From Lacicoccus alkaliphilus DSM 16010 (GTDB lineage: Bacteria > Bacillota > Bacilli > Staphylococcales > Salinicoccaceae): a stretch of 64,000 nucleotides of DNA. Position 1 is the first letter of the stretch. The number at the start of each line of letters is the position of its first letter. Positions 1 through 7,732 of this stretch are shown here, in pieces. Below the pieces are notes generated by a model. That model made no database searches, was not told where the DNA came from, and saw nothing but the letters and a program-made list of their open reading frames with translations. Where the stretch lies: assembly GCF_900142805.1 (NCBI RefSeq), contig NZ_FRCF01000002.1, positions 186,001-250,000 on the forward strand, read 5' to 3'. Both the position numbers and the translations under genes were made by a program.

Positions 1-55
1 CAAAGATGACCCGGAACTGCAGAAGATGATTGAGGAATTCAGAAAAAACAGGTGA
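1..55 (+). CDS. dnaB: DnaB/DnaD-like replication initiation protein, C-terminal end (partial)
   Basis: Only the last 17 codons are present, reading KDDPELQKMIEEFRKNR and ending in TGA at 53-55. The tail ends 4 bases before the dnaI start, and its last bases form the dnaI ribosome binding site. In Firmicutes the gene directly upstream of dnaI and thrS is dnaB, the helicase-loading and membrane-attachment protein. The assignment rests on this gene order; 17 residues are too few to identify the protein by themselves. Confidence 0.6.
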   Translation, partial: KDDPELQKMIEEFRKNR

Positions 56-59
56 TAGT

Positions 60-986
60 ATGGAGCCGATCAACCAATTCATTAAAAACAACAGGAAAAT
101 AGAAGAAAACAACGAACGGATTTACCAGGAACTCATCCGCAACCCCAAAATTGTGGACCTGATTCAAGATGAGGAAAATCCGCTGACCGCTTCGATGATC
201 AAAAACGACCTGATCACTTTGAAGCATTATGCAGATCAGCCGCTCGAATGCAGTGAAAACAGCGCAGGCGGCTGCGACAATCATCCTGACGGATATATCA
301 TCAACATTGAAATCCGGAACGGCCGTGCGAACATGTTCTACACGCCGTGCCCGATCAAGGTCAGGAATGATGAATTCAGGAAGCGTGAAAATCTGATCCA
401 ATCCTATCATGTGCCTGAAGACATCAAAAATGCGACGTTCGACACGATCTACCTCGATGAGGATTCGAACCGCAGCGAAGTGTTGAAAGAGGCGATTCAG
501 GTGACGGAGGCGGTCGCTTCCGGTGAAGAGAGCCGGGGGCTGTATATCCACGGTGAATTCGGCATCGGCAAATCCTATATACTCGGATGCATCGCCAACG
601 AATTGAAGGATAAGTCCGTCTCATCCCTGATCGTCTATGTGCCTGAAATACTCCGTGACCTGAAGTCCGGGTTCAGGGACGGCACGACGGATGAAAAGTA
701 CAGGGCCATCAAAAGTGCACATGTGCTCATCCTCGATGACCTCGGTGCCGAAGATGTCACCCCGTGGGCGCGGGACGAAGTGATCACGGGCATACTGCAT
801 TCCCGCATGGTCGAAAAGCTGCCGACGTTCATCAGCTCCAATTTCTCGATCGATGAGCTCGAGTACCGGTATTCACGGACGAAGGAGAATGGTGTGGAAG
901 AGACGAAGGCCAGGCGGATGACGGAGCGCATACGCGCCCTGTGCAAAGAAGTCCGGATGACCGGCGATAACTACAGGACAAGGTGA
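60..986 (+). CDS. dnaI: Primosomal protein DnaI (helicase loader ATPase)
   Basis: 308 residues. DnaI loads the replicative helicase onto DNA at the origin and at restarted forks. The N-terminal half carries a Cys/His-rich stretch (CSENSAGGC followed by a later CP) matching the zinc-binding domain of DnaI. The C-terminal half is an AAA+ domain with Walker A GEFGIGKSY near residue 175 and Walker B VLILDDLGAE near 223. ATG at 60 is preferred to the TTG at 30 because AGGTGA at 50-55, inside the end of dnaB, sits at normal spacing. It is translationally linked to dnaB and followed by the thrS leader. Confidence 0.95.
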   Translation: MEPINQFIKNNRKIEENNERIYQELIRNPKIVDLIQDEENPLTASMIKNDLITLKHYADQPLECSENSAGGCDNHPDGYIINIEIRNGRANMFYTPCPIKVRNDEFRKRENLIQSYHVPEDIKNATFDTIYLDEDSNRSEVLKEAIQVTEAVASGEESRGLYIHGEFGIGKSYILGCIANELKDKSVSSLIVYVPEILRDLKSGFRDGTTDEKYRAIKSAHVLILDDLGAEDVTPWARDEVITGILHSRMVEKLPTFISSNFSIDELEYRYSRTKENGVEETKARRMTERIRALCKEVRMTGDNYRTR

Positions 987-989
987 CTG

Positions 990-1018
990 TTGCGTTAAAA
1001 TAATTTTTAAAGTATAAT
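990..1018 (+). promoter_or_regulatory. Vegetative promoter of the thrS leader
   Basis: TTGCGT at 990-995, a 17-base spacer and TATAAT at 1013-1018, directly after dnaI. Transcription would start near 1025, just ahead of the T-box leader. Confidence 0.75.
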
Positions 1019-1045
1019 TAATCTGTAAATTTCATTAATAAAATT

Positions 1046-1266
1046 CAAAGGACGAGACACTGATGGGTTTTTTCAAAGAGAGCATATCATCTGCTGAAAG
1101 ATGTGCATTAAACCGTCGGCCGTCACTACCTTTCGATTTGCCGGTTAATGCCCGGCCGGCCGGGACCGTTACATCCCGACTTGAGATGACCGGCGTGCGC
1201 CGGTCGTGAATCAGGGTGGTACCACGGTTATAGCCGTCCCTCTACTATACAGAGGGGCGTTTTTTT
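1046..1266 (+). promoter_or_regulatory. T-box riboswitch leader of thrS (tRNA-Thr sensing)
   Basis: The conserved T-box AGGGTGGTACCACGG is at 1213-1227. It is followed by a terminator hairpin (arms around 1235-1243 and 1252-1259) and a run of T. The 5' part has GACGAGA at 1051 and AAAGAGAGC at 1075, typical of T-box stem I. An ACC triplet at 1128-1130 on the 3' side of stem I is the likely threonine specifier. Uncharged tRNA-Thr binding would stabilise the antiterminator and turn on thrS. The specifier is inferred from position, not from a computed fold. Confidence 0.9.
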
Positions 1267-1288
1267 ATTTTATGGGAGGATGAATGTT

Positions 1289-3232
1289 ATGACAGAAGCG
1301 ATTAAAATCAAATTTCCTGACGGCAATGCTAAAGAATATGATTTCGGCGTGACACCGGAGGAGGTTGCCGCATCAATCAGCCCAGGGCTGAAAAAGGCGG
1401 CGGTTGCTGCTAAGGTCGACGGTGAGATGTACGACCTCCGCCGGCCGATCGAAGCGAGCAGCGACATAGAACTGTTCACCAACAAGAATGAAGAAGGGCT
1501 GGAAGTGCTCAGGCACTCGACGGCGCACCTGATGGCGCAGGCACTGAAGAGATTATACGGTGATGTGAAGTTTGGTGTCGGCCCGGTCATAGATGAAGGA
1601 TTCTACTATGACTTCGATATGGAGGAGAGCATTTCCTCAGAAGATTTCCCGAAAATCGAAAAAGAGATGCAGCGCATCGTGGATGAGAATGTGGAGATTG
1701 AACGCCGGGTCCTCTCACGTGATGAAGTGAAGGAGCTGTTCAAGGACGATCCATACAAGCAGGAGCTGATCGAGGCGATTCCTGAAGATGAGTCCGTCAC
1801 CATCTATTCCCAGGGGGAATTCACAGATCTCTGCCGCGGGGTCCACGTGCCGACGACATCCAAAATTAAATCCTTCAAGCTGTTATCGACGGCAGGTGCA
1901 TACTGGCGCGGTGATTCGGATAACAAGATGCTCCAGAGGATCTATGGCACCGCGTTCTTCAACAAGAAAGACCTGAATGCCCATCTTCAACTGCTGGAAG
2001 AACGCAAAGAGCGTGACCACCGTAAAATCGGCAAGGAGATGAAACTCTTCCAGAACAGTCAGGAAGTGGGGGCGGGGCTGCCTTTATGGCTGCCGAACGG
2101 CGCGACGATCCGCCGAGAAATCGAGCGATACATCGTCGATAAGGAAGTCTCCCTCGGTTATGACCATGTATATACACCAATCATGGCGAGTGTCGATCTG
2201 TACAAGACGAGCGGGCACTGGGATCATTACCACGAAGATATGTTCCCGCCGATGGACATGGATGGCGAGGAACTCGTGCTCCGGCCGATGAACTGTCCGC
2301 ACCATATGATGATTTATAAAAATGAAAAGCATTCATACAGGGAGCTGCCGATCCGCATTGCAGAGCTCGGCATGATGCACCGGTATGAAGCGAGCGGGGC
2401 GGTCAGCGGCTTGCAGCGCGTCCGCGGCATGGTTTTGAACGATGCCCATGTCTTCGTGAGACCCGATCAGATCAAGGAAGAGTTCATCCGCGTCGTCCAG
2501 CTGATCATCGAAGTGTATAAGGATTTTGGCATCGAAGACTATTCCTTCCGTCTGAGCTACCGTGATCCCGAGGATACGGATAAATACTTCGATGATGATG
2601 AGATGTGGCAGAAAGCGGAAGCGATGCTGAAGGAAGCAGTCGATGAGATGGACCTGGAATATGTGGAAGCTGAAGGCGAAGCTGCATTCTACGGCCCGAA
2701 GCTCGATGTGCAGGTGCAGACCGCACTCGGCAAGGAAGAGACTCTGTCCACGGTGCAGCTGGACTTCCTGCTGCCTGAAAAATTCGACCTGACTTACACA
2801 GGCAGTGACGGCGCAGCACACCGTCCAGTCGTCATCCACCGCGGCGTCGTCTCCACGATGGAACGCTTCGTCGCATTCCTGACTGAAGAGTACAAGGGTG
2901 CATTCCCGCTGTGGCTCGCACCGCAGCAGGTGGAAATCATCCCGGTCAACCTCGACCTTCATTACGACTATGCGAGAAGCGTGCAGGACGAGATGAAATC
3001 ACACGGCATCCGCGTCCGCATCGATGACCGCAATGAGAAGCTCGGCTACAAGATCCGTGATGCACAGATGCGTAAAGTCCCTTATCAGGTGGTGATCGGC
3101 GATAAGGAAATTGAAAGCAATGAAGTGAACGTCCGCAAATATGGGGATGAGAAACAGAACACTTTCGAGAAGGAAGAATTCGTCTGGCACCTCGTCGATG
3201 AAATCAGGCTCAAAAAAAGCTTGACAAAATAA
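1289..3232 (+). CDS. thrS: Threonyl-tRNA synthetase
   Basis: 647 residues, full length. It attaches threonine to tRNA-Thr in the cytoplasm. An N-terminal TGS domain (residues 1-60) is followed by the editing domain with [11 protein letters not shown]. The class II catalytic core has MNCPHHM and [13 protein letters not shown], and an anticodon-binding domain ends the protein. ATG at 1289 is chosen because GGGAGGA at 1274-1280 gives a spacing of 8; the ATG at 1280 overlaps that site. The gene is controlled by the T-box leader upstream. Its last codons contain the -35 box of the infC operon promoter. Confidence 0.98.
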   Translation: MTEAIKIKFPDGNAKEYDFGVTPEEVAASISPGLKKAAVAAKVDGEMYDLRRPIEASSDIELFTNKNEEGLEVLRHSTAHLMAQALKRLYGDVKFGVGPVIDEGFYYDFDMEESISSEDFPKIEKEMQRIVDENVEIERRVLSRDEVKELFKDDPYKQELIEAIPEDESVTIYSQGEFTDLCRGVHVPTTSKIKSFKLLSTAGAYWRGDSDNKMLQRIYGTAFFNKKDLNAHLQLLEERKERDHRKIGKEMKLFQNSQEVGAGLPLWLPNGATIRREIERYIVDKEVSLGYDHVYTPIMASVDLYKTSGHWDHYHEDMFPPMDMDGEELVLRPMNCPHHMMIYKNEKHSYRELPIRIAELGMMHRYEASGAVSGLQRVRGMVLNDAHVFVRPDQIKEEFIRVVQLIIEVYKDFGIEDYSFRLSYRDPEDTDKYFDDDEMWQKAEAMLKEAVDEMDLEYVEAEGEAAFYGPKLDVQVQTALGKEETLSTVQLDFLLPEKFDLTYTGSDGAAHRPVVIHRGVVSTMERFVAFLTEEYKGAFPLWLAPQQVEIIPVNLDLHYDYARSVQDEMKSHGIRVRIDDRNEKLGYKIRDAQMRKVPYQVVIGDKEIESNEVNVRKYGDEKQNTFEKEEFVWHLVDEIRLKKSLTK

Positions 3233-3249
3233 CAGGTGGCCTGTATAGT
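3221..3249 (+). promoter_or_regulatory. Promoter of infC-rpmI-rplT, overlapping the thrS stop
   Basis: A perfect TTGACA at 3221-3226, inside the last thrS codons, is followed by 17 bases and TATAGT at 3244-3249. It lets the infC operon be transcribed independently of the thrS T-box. Confidence 0.85.
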
Positions 3250-3254
3250 AGTAA

Positions 3255-3418
3255 GAGTTGATAAGAACGGACAAGAAGGAGCACCCGCTTCTCACCCGCA
3301 AACGCTTATAAAGCAGTGACCGGGTTTCAAAAATACTATGCGTATACGGGATTCGTATGCTGCATGAATGTATTGATGGTGATTAGCGGGCGCATTTACA
3401 TGCACCCGCTATTTTTTT
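3255..3418 (+). promoter_or_regulatory. L20-type leader of the infC operon with terminator
   Basis: About 190 bases of untranslated leader precede infC. GCACCCGC copies near 3280-3300 can pair with a GC-rich hairpin (AGCGGG at 3385-3390 with CCCGCT at 3404-3410), which is followed by seven T. In Bacillus the same operon is shut off by ribosomal protein L20 binding its leader and promoting this kind of termination. Position and layout match that element; L20 binding here is inferred. Confidence 0.75.
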
Positions 3419-3449
3419 GTTCGTCTTAAATATTCTGGAGGTGTCAAAG

Positions 3450-3971
3450 ATAGCAAAAGACCAAACAATCATTAATGATCGTATTCGCGCCAAAGAGGTT
3501 CGTTTAATTGCACAGGACGGTGAACAGCTCGGTGTCAAACCGACGAGGGAAGCTATGGAAATGGCAGAACGTGTGGAATTGGATCTGGTACTGGTTGCAC
3601 CTAAGGCCAAGCCGCCTGTTGCCCGCATCATGGACTATGGAAAGTACAGGTACGAACAGCAGAAGAAAGATAAAGAAGCACGTAAAAAGCAGAAGACAAT
3701 CAGTTTAAAGGAAATCAGACTCTCGCCAACGATTGAAGAACATGATTTCAACACTAAATTGAGAAATGCGAAGAAGTTCATTGCCAAAGAAGATAAAGTC
3801 AAAGTTTCCATACGTTTCCGCGGTCGTGCAATCACCCACAAAGATATCGGTCGTAAAGTATTGGAACGTTTTGCTGAGGAACTCAAAGATGTTGCAACAG
3901 TCGAACAGAGACCTAAAATGGAAGGCCGTTCCATGTTCCTGGTTGTTGCACCCATCACAGAAAACAAATAA
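3450..3971 (+). CDS. infC: Translation initiation factor IF-3
   Basis: 173 residues from the proposed start. IF-3 binds the 30S subunit, keeps subunits apart and rejects wrong start codons. The protein shows IF-3 core sequences: [13 protein letters not shown] near the N-terminus, [13 protein letters not shown] and [12 protein letters not shown] in the middle, and a [11 protein letters not shown]-terminal signature. No ATG, GTG or TTG is well placed: GGAGGTG at 3437-3443 is followed, 6 bases on, by ATA at 3450-3452. IF-3 genes are known to start at rare codons (AUU in most species), which lets the factor limit its own synthesis; AUA here fits that logic. First gene of infC-rpmI-rplT. Confidence 0.95.
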   Translation: MAKDQTIINDRIRAKEVRLIAQDGEQLGVKPTREAMEMAERVELDLVLVAPKAKPPVARIMDYGKYRYEQQKKDKEARKKQKTISLKEIRLSPTIEEHDFNTKLRNAKKFIAKEDKVKVSIRFRGRAITHKDIGRKVLERFAEELKDVATVEQRPKMEGRSMFLVVAPITENK

Positions 3972-3995
3972 CCATTAAATTCGGAGGTCAGAAAA

Positions 3996-4196
3996 ATGCC
4001 AAAAATGAAATCACACAAAGGTTACGCAAAACGCGTAAAGAAAACCGGCACAGGTAAATTCAAACGTGGCAGAGCGTTCACAAGCCACTTATTCGCAAAC
4101 AAGTCTACAAAACAAAAACGTCATCTGAGAAAGGCGACTTTAGTTGCCAAATCAGATTCAAAAAGACTGAAGCACTTACTGGCACGCGCTAAATAA
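3996..4196 (+). CDS. rpmI: 50S ribosomal protein L35
   Basis: 66 residues, the usual length. A very basic protein of the large subunit, starting [20 protein letters not shown], the typical L35 N-terminus. ATG follows a GGAGG at about 3983. It lies 24 bases after infC and 26 before rplT, so it is the middle gene of the infC operon and shares its L20-dependent control. Confidence 0.98.
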   Translation: MPKMKSHKGYAKRVKKTGTGKFKRGRAFTSHLFANKSTKQKRHLRKATLVAKSDSKRLKHLLARAK

Positions 4197-4222
4197 AACA
4201 CTTTTTCAAGGAGGAATAAACG

Positions 4223-4582
4223 ATGACACGTGTAAAAAACGGATTGACGTCACGTAAAAGACGTAAAAAAGTATTAAAGCAGGCAAAAGGGTACGTCGGT
4301 TCCAAGAGTACTCTGTTCAGAACAGCAAAACAGCAGGTAATCAAATCAGGTCAGTATGCATACCGTGACCGTAAAAATAAAAAGCGTGAATTCAGAAAGC
4401 TCTGGATTACACGTATCAACGCAGCAGCACGTCAAAATGACATCAGCTACAGCCGTCTGATGAATGGCCTCAAAGTGGCAGGCATCGACGTGAACAGAAA
4501 AATGCTTTCAGAAATTGCGATTTCTGATGAAGCGGCATTTGCTGAGCTTGCAAACAAAGCGAAAGACGCTTTGTCTAAATAA
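4223..4582 (+). CDS. rplT: 50S ribosomal protein L20
   Basis: 119 residues, full length. L20 is needed early in 50S assembly and binds 23S rRNA through its basic N-terminus ([20 protein letters not shown]). In Bacillus it also represses its own operon by binding the leader upstream of infC, and the matching leader is present here. A strong AAGGAGG precedes the ATG. Last gene of the operon; a terminator follows. Confidence 0.98.
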   Translation: MTRVKNGLTSRKRRKKVLKQAKGYVGSKSTLFRTAKQQVIKSGQYAYRDRKNKKREFRKLWITRINAAARQNDISYSRLMNGLKVAGIDVNRKMLSEIAISDEAAFAELANKAKDALSK

Positions 4583-4605
4583 GTAATATAATATATAGGT
4601 ATTGG

Positions 4606-4637
4606 AACCCCGCTGAACAGATGCAGCGGGGTTTTTT
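4606..4637 (+). terminator. Terminator of the infC operon
   Basis: Hairpin with arms ACCCCGCTG and CAGCGGGGT followed by a run of six T, 24 bases after the rplT stop. Confidence 0.9.
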
Positions 4638-4719
4638 GTCATGCTTTTTTTGAGGGGCTGGGAGACCAGGGTAATTTGGCTTCTACCGGGGCGCAGCCGA
4701 AGCGTAAATTATATGGCAC

Positions 4720-4910
4720 TTCGATTAAGTCAGACTAATCCGATGAAGATAATCGAATATCGTCCCTGAAATCGATTAAGTTGGAGGACTTTCACGAAGA
4801 TAATCGAATATCGTCCCTGAAATCGATTAAGTTGGAGGAATTTCACGAAGATAATCGAATATCGTCCCTGAAATCGATTAAGTTGGAAAAATCCGTGAAG
4901 ATAATCGACT
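4720..4910. repeat. 51-bp tandem repeat, about 3.7 copies
   Basis: Copies begin at 4720 (diverged), 4771, 4822 and 4873 (partial), with an exact period of 51 bases. The constant parts are ATCGATTAAGTTGGA, GAAGATAATCGA and ATATCGTCCCTGAA. As 51 is a multiple of three, reading frames stay open through the array on both strands, but none has a ribosome binding site, so I do not call a gene. The gap 4583-5073 between rplT and the MetE-like gene holds a terminator, this array and an operator-like palindrome. Confidence 0.9.
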
Positions 4911-4973
4911 TTCAGGATCATTCCTCCAAAATTGTAAGCGCAGCCATCCTTCACCTGTCACACTTCAATTCCT

Positions 4974-4994
4974 GATATAGCAAAAAGCTATATC
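4974..4994. promoter_or_regulatory. Palindrome resembling a MET-box operator
   Basis: GATATAGC, five A, GCTATATC: a perfect inverted repeat 80 bases before the MetE-like gene. Its core TATAG-N7-CTATA has the half-sites and spacing of the MET-box described for streptococcal methionine regulators of the LysR family (recalled as TATAGTTT-N-AAACTATA). The binding protein here is unknown. Confidence 0.5.
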
Positions 4995-5073
4995 GAGTTA
5001 TTCAAAAATACTGTTATTCTATATCCCATAGACATGGTAGCATTTATCCAATACATAAATTGGAGTGGTGGTC

Positions 5074-6177
5074 ATGACAAAGGTAAATACTAAAAACATA
5101 TATCGTGCGGATCAGGTGGGGAGCCTCCTCAGGCCTGAACGGATCAAAAATGCGAGACGCGAGCTTGAGGCGGGGGAAATCACTCCAGAGGAGCTCAGAC
5201 AAATAGAAGATGAAGAAATAAAGAGAGTCGTGAAAAAGCAGAAAGAAGCCGGACTTGAAGCGGTCACAGACGGTGAATTCCGCCGTGCATGGTGGCATTT
5301 CGATTTCCTCGAGCACCTGACGGGTGTCGAAGGTTACTGGAGTGGCGACGGCATTCAGTTCCAGGGCAAAGCGACGAAATCACGTGCCATCAAAGTCACC
5401 GGTCAACTCGGCTTTGATGAGCATCCTTTCCTGGAGGACTTCAAATTCCTGAACGAGCAGGCAGGGGAGCACACGGCAAAAGTGACGATACCGAGCCCGA
5501 GCATGCTGCACTTCCGAGGTGAAGTGGATTCGGCGGTCTACCCGGATGAAGCAATCTTCTTCGAAGACCTTGCGGCAGCTTACAAGACGGCAATCAGGAA
5601 GTTTTATGATGCAGGATGCAGATACCTGCAGCTGGATGATACGGCATGGGCATACCTTTGCTCGGATGAGCAGAAAGAACAATTGAAGAAAAAGGGGCTG
5701 GATCCTGATCATCTCGTGGAGAAATATCTCGAGACGATCAACAAGGCAGTGGCGGACCGTCCGGAAGATCTCAAGATTACGATGCACATCTGCCGCGGAA
5801 ACTTCCGCTCCACATGGATCTCTTCAGGAGGTTATGAGCCGGTGGCTGCAGAAATTTTCGGAAAGCTCAACATCGATGGCTTCTTCCTCGAGTATGATAC
5901 GGAGCGTGCCGGCGGGTTCGAACCGCTGCGCCACGTGGAACGGGATGACCTGACGATCGTCCTCGGACTCATCACTTCAAAGCACGGCGAACTGGAAGAC
6001 AAGGAAGAAGTGAAGAAGCGCGTTGAAGAAGCTTCAAAATTCGTGCCGCTCGATCAGCTGGCACTCAGTCCGCAGTGCGGCTTCGCCTCGACAGAGGAGG
6101 GCAACCTGCTGACTGAGGACGAGCAGTGGGAGAAGATCCGGCATGTCGTCCAGATTGCAGGAGAAGTATGGTCATAA
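5074..6177 (+). CDS. MetE-like (cobalamin-independent methionine synthase family) methyltransferase
   Basis: 367 residues, about half the length of MetE and similar to the Bacillus YxjG/YxjH type, which corresponds to the C-terminal catalytic domain. Such proteins are thought to transfer methyl groups to homocysteine or a related thiol. The start RADQVGSLLRP is the family signature. Candidate zinc ligands are the His and Cys of MHICRGN near residue 238 and the Cys of SPQCGFAS near 335. ATG at 5074 follows GGAGTGG at a spacing of 5; the GTG codons upstream overlap it. A MET-box-like palindrome upstream supports a role in methionine supply. The methyl donor is not known. Confidence 0.85.
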   Translation: MTKVNTKNIYRADQVGSLLRPERIKNARRELEAGEITPEELRQIEDEEIKRVVKKQKEAGLEAVTDGEFRRAWWHFDFLEHLTGVEGYWSGDGIQFQGKATKSRAIKVTGQLGFDEHPFLEDFKFLNEQAGEHTAKVTIPSPSMLHFRGEVDSAVYPDEAIFFEDLAAAYKTAIRKFYDAGCRYLQLDDTAWAYLCSDEQKEQLKKKGLDPDHLVEKYLETINKAVADRPEDLKITMHICRGNFRSTWISSGGYEPVAAEIFGKLNIDGFFLEYDTERAGGFEPLRHVERDDLTIVLGLITSKHGELEDKEEVKKRVEEASKFVPLDQLALSPQCGFASTEEGNLLTEDEQWEKIRHVVQIAGEVWS

Positions 6178-6213
6178 TCAAACAATAGATTTTTTATATC
6201 AGGAGGGGTTAAT

Positions 6214-7557
6214 GTGCGGAAAGTGCACGTGGAAGAGGCGATCGATAAAAGCCGCTTCAATAAGTTCCATCTGCTCGTGTTTCTATGGTGTTTCTTTGCC
6301 ATCGCTTTTGACGGATTCGATATCGCATTATATGGAATAGGACTTCCGCACATGATGGAAGACTTCGGCTTATCCGCTGCCGAAGGCGGTGCCATCGGCA
6401 GCTATGCCCTGATCGGCATGATGCTCGGCACTTTCGTGCTCGGTTCCTTCTCCGATGTCATCGGGAGGAAACGCATACTGGTCATCTGCCTCGTGCTCAT
6501 CAGTGTATTCAATGCACTGGCAGGCCTTGCGACAAGTGCAACGATGTTTCTGGTGTTCCGTTTCATCGGAGCAATCGGGATGGGCGGTCTGATGCCTGTC
6601 GTGATCTCATTCATGAGCGAATATTCCCCGAAGAAGAACAGGGCCCTGACTGTTGCAATGATGTACACCGGCTATTCGATCGGAGCCATCATCGCCTCCC
6701 TCACTGCAATGTATTTCATTGAGAGCCTGGGATGGCGGTTCATGTATCTGCTGAGCGCACTGCCGCTGCTCGCACTGCCGTTCCTGATCAAACAGTTCCC
6801 GGAATCGATTTCCTACCACCTGCCGAGAGGGCATAAGGAAAAAGTTGCTGAAATACTGAACAGGGCGAATCCTGGCGGCAATTATGATAAGGCGGATGAA
6901 TTCGTTTATACAGCAGCCAAAAAAGGTTCCAAAGGCCTTCCGGTCGGACAGTTGTTCACGGACAACCGTGCGATCACAACAATCGCTTTCTGGGTCATGG
7001 TGTTCAGCTGCCTGATGATGATTTACGGTCTGAACACATGGCTGCCGACGATGATGCAGGAGTCAGGGTTCAATGTCGCCTCAAGCATGTCGTTCATCAT
7101 GATACTTGCACTCGGCCAGATCATCGGCTCGCTCACCGGTGGTTATATGGTCGACCGGATCGGCCATAAGAATGTGCTCCTCACGATGTACCTGATCGGC
7201 GCTGTATGCTTCATCGCTTTGAGCATCACGCAGCAGCCGCTGCTCATCTATGTGCTGATCGCGATCGGCGGGGCATGTACGGGTGGTACGCAAAATCTGG
7301 TGAACCCATACATCAGCGCCTTCTATCCGTCGGATATCAGGGGAACCGGCCTAAGCATGGCCGTCGGCATCGGCAGGCTCGGCTCCATCACAGCGCCGTT
7401 ATTGATTGGTTTGGTGCTGATGACGAACCTGGAGCCGCAGACTGCCTTCATGGCATTCGCCATACCAAGCCTCCTCGGGGGCACTGCATTATTGTTCGTC
7501 CGTGAAAGAAGCGGTAAGACGGTGCAGACTGCCGCGCCCGTTGCAGGTGAGACTTAA
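6214..7557 (+). CDS. MFS transporter, aromatic acid:H+ symporter type
   Basis: 447 residues with the pattern of twelve membrane helices. The first helix has FDGFDIALYG, the acidic motif typical of the aromatic acid/H+ symporter group (PcaK, BenK and NiaP relatives), and the loop after helix 2 has GSFSDVIGRKR, the MFS signature. A GTG start follows AGGAGGGG. It lies 36 bases after the MetE-like gene with no terminator between, so the two may be cotranscribed. The substrate, a small aromatic or nicotinate-like acid, cannot be told from sequence. A strong terminator follows. Confidence 0.85.
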   Translation: MRKVHVEEAIDKSRFNKFHLLVFLWCFFAIAFDGFDIALYGIGLPHMMEDFGLSAAEGGAIGSYALIGMMLGTFVLGSFSDVIGRKRILVICLVLISVFNALAGLATSATMFLVFRFIGAIGMGGLMPVVISFMSEYSPKKNRALTVAMMYTGYSIGAIIASLTAMYFIESLGWRFMYLLSALPLLALPFLIKQFPESISYHLPRGHKEKVAEILNRANPGGNYDKADEFVYTAAKKGSKGLPVGQLFTDNRAITTIAFWVMVFSCLMMIYGLNTWLPTMMQESGFNVASSMSFIMILALGQIIGSLTGGYMVDRIGHKNVLLTMYLIGAVCFIALSITQQPLLIYVLIAIGGACTGGTQNLVNPYISAFYPSDIRGTGLSMAVGIGRLGSITAPLLIGLVLMTNLEPQTAFMAFAIPSLLGGTALLFVRERSGKTVQTAAPVAGET

Positions 7558-7581
7558 AATAAAGACATTCATCAAATATAA

Positions 7582-7617
7582 AAGTGGGTCCCTTAACATA
7601 AAGGGACCCACTTTTTA
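7582..7617 (+). terminator. Terminator after the MFS gene
   Basis: Thirteen-base perfect arms AAGTGGGTCCCTT and AAGGGACCCACTT around a five-base loop, followed by T residues. Confidence 0.92.
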
Positions 7618-7732
7618 ATTTTTCCAGCCACTTTGATTTTGGCCGGATCAAGGTCTTGCATTCGTCCTTCTTCTTGTATATCATACTTTACGAGTAGGAA
7701 ATGTATGCCATCATTATGGAAGGATGAATAGG

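Noticed and set aside
2333-2962. Long minus-strand frame inside thrS (209 codons)
   Set aside because: Shadow of a highly conserved gene; no ribosome binding site and no recognisable protein.
3280-3300. Short GC-rich repeats near 3.3 kb as a separate repeat element
   Set aside because: They are better explained as pairing partners in the L20-type leader of the infC operon.
4730-4975. Open frames on both strands through the 51-bp repeats
   Set aside because: The period is a multiple of three, so frames stay open by construction; no ribosome binding site and no family-like sequence.
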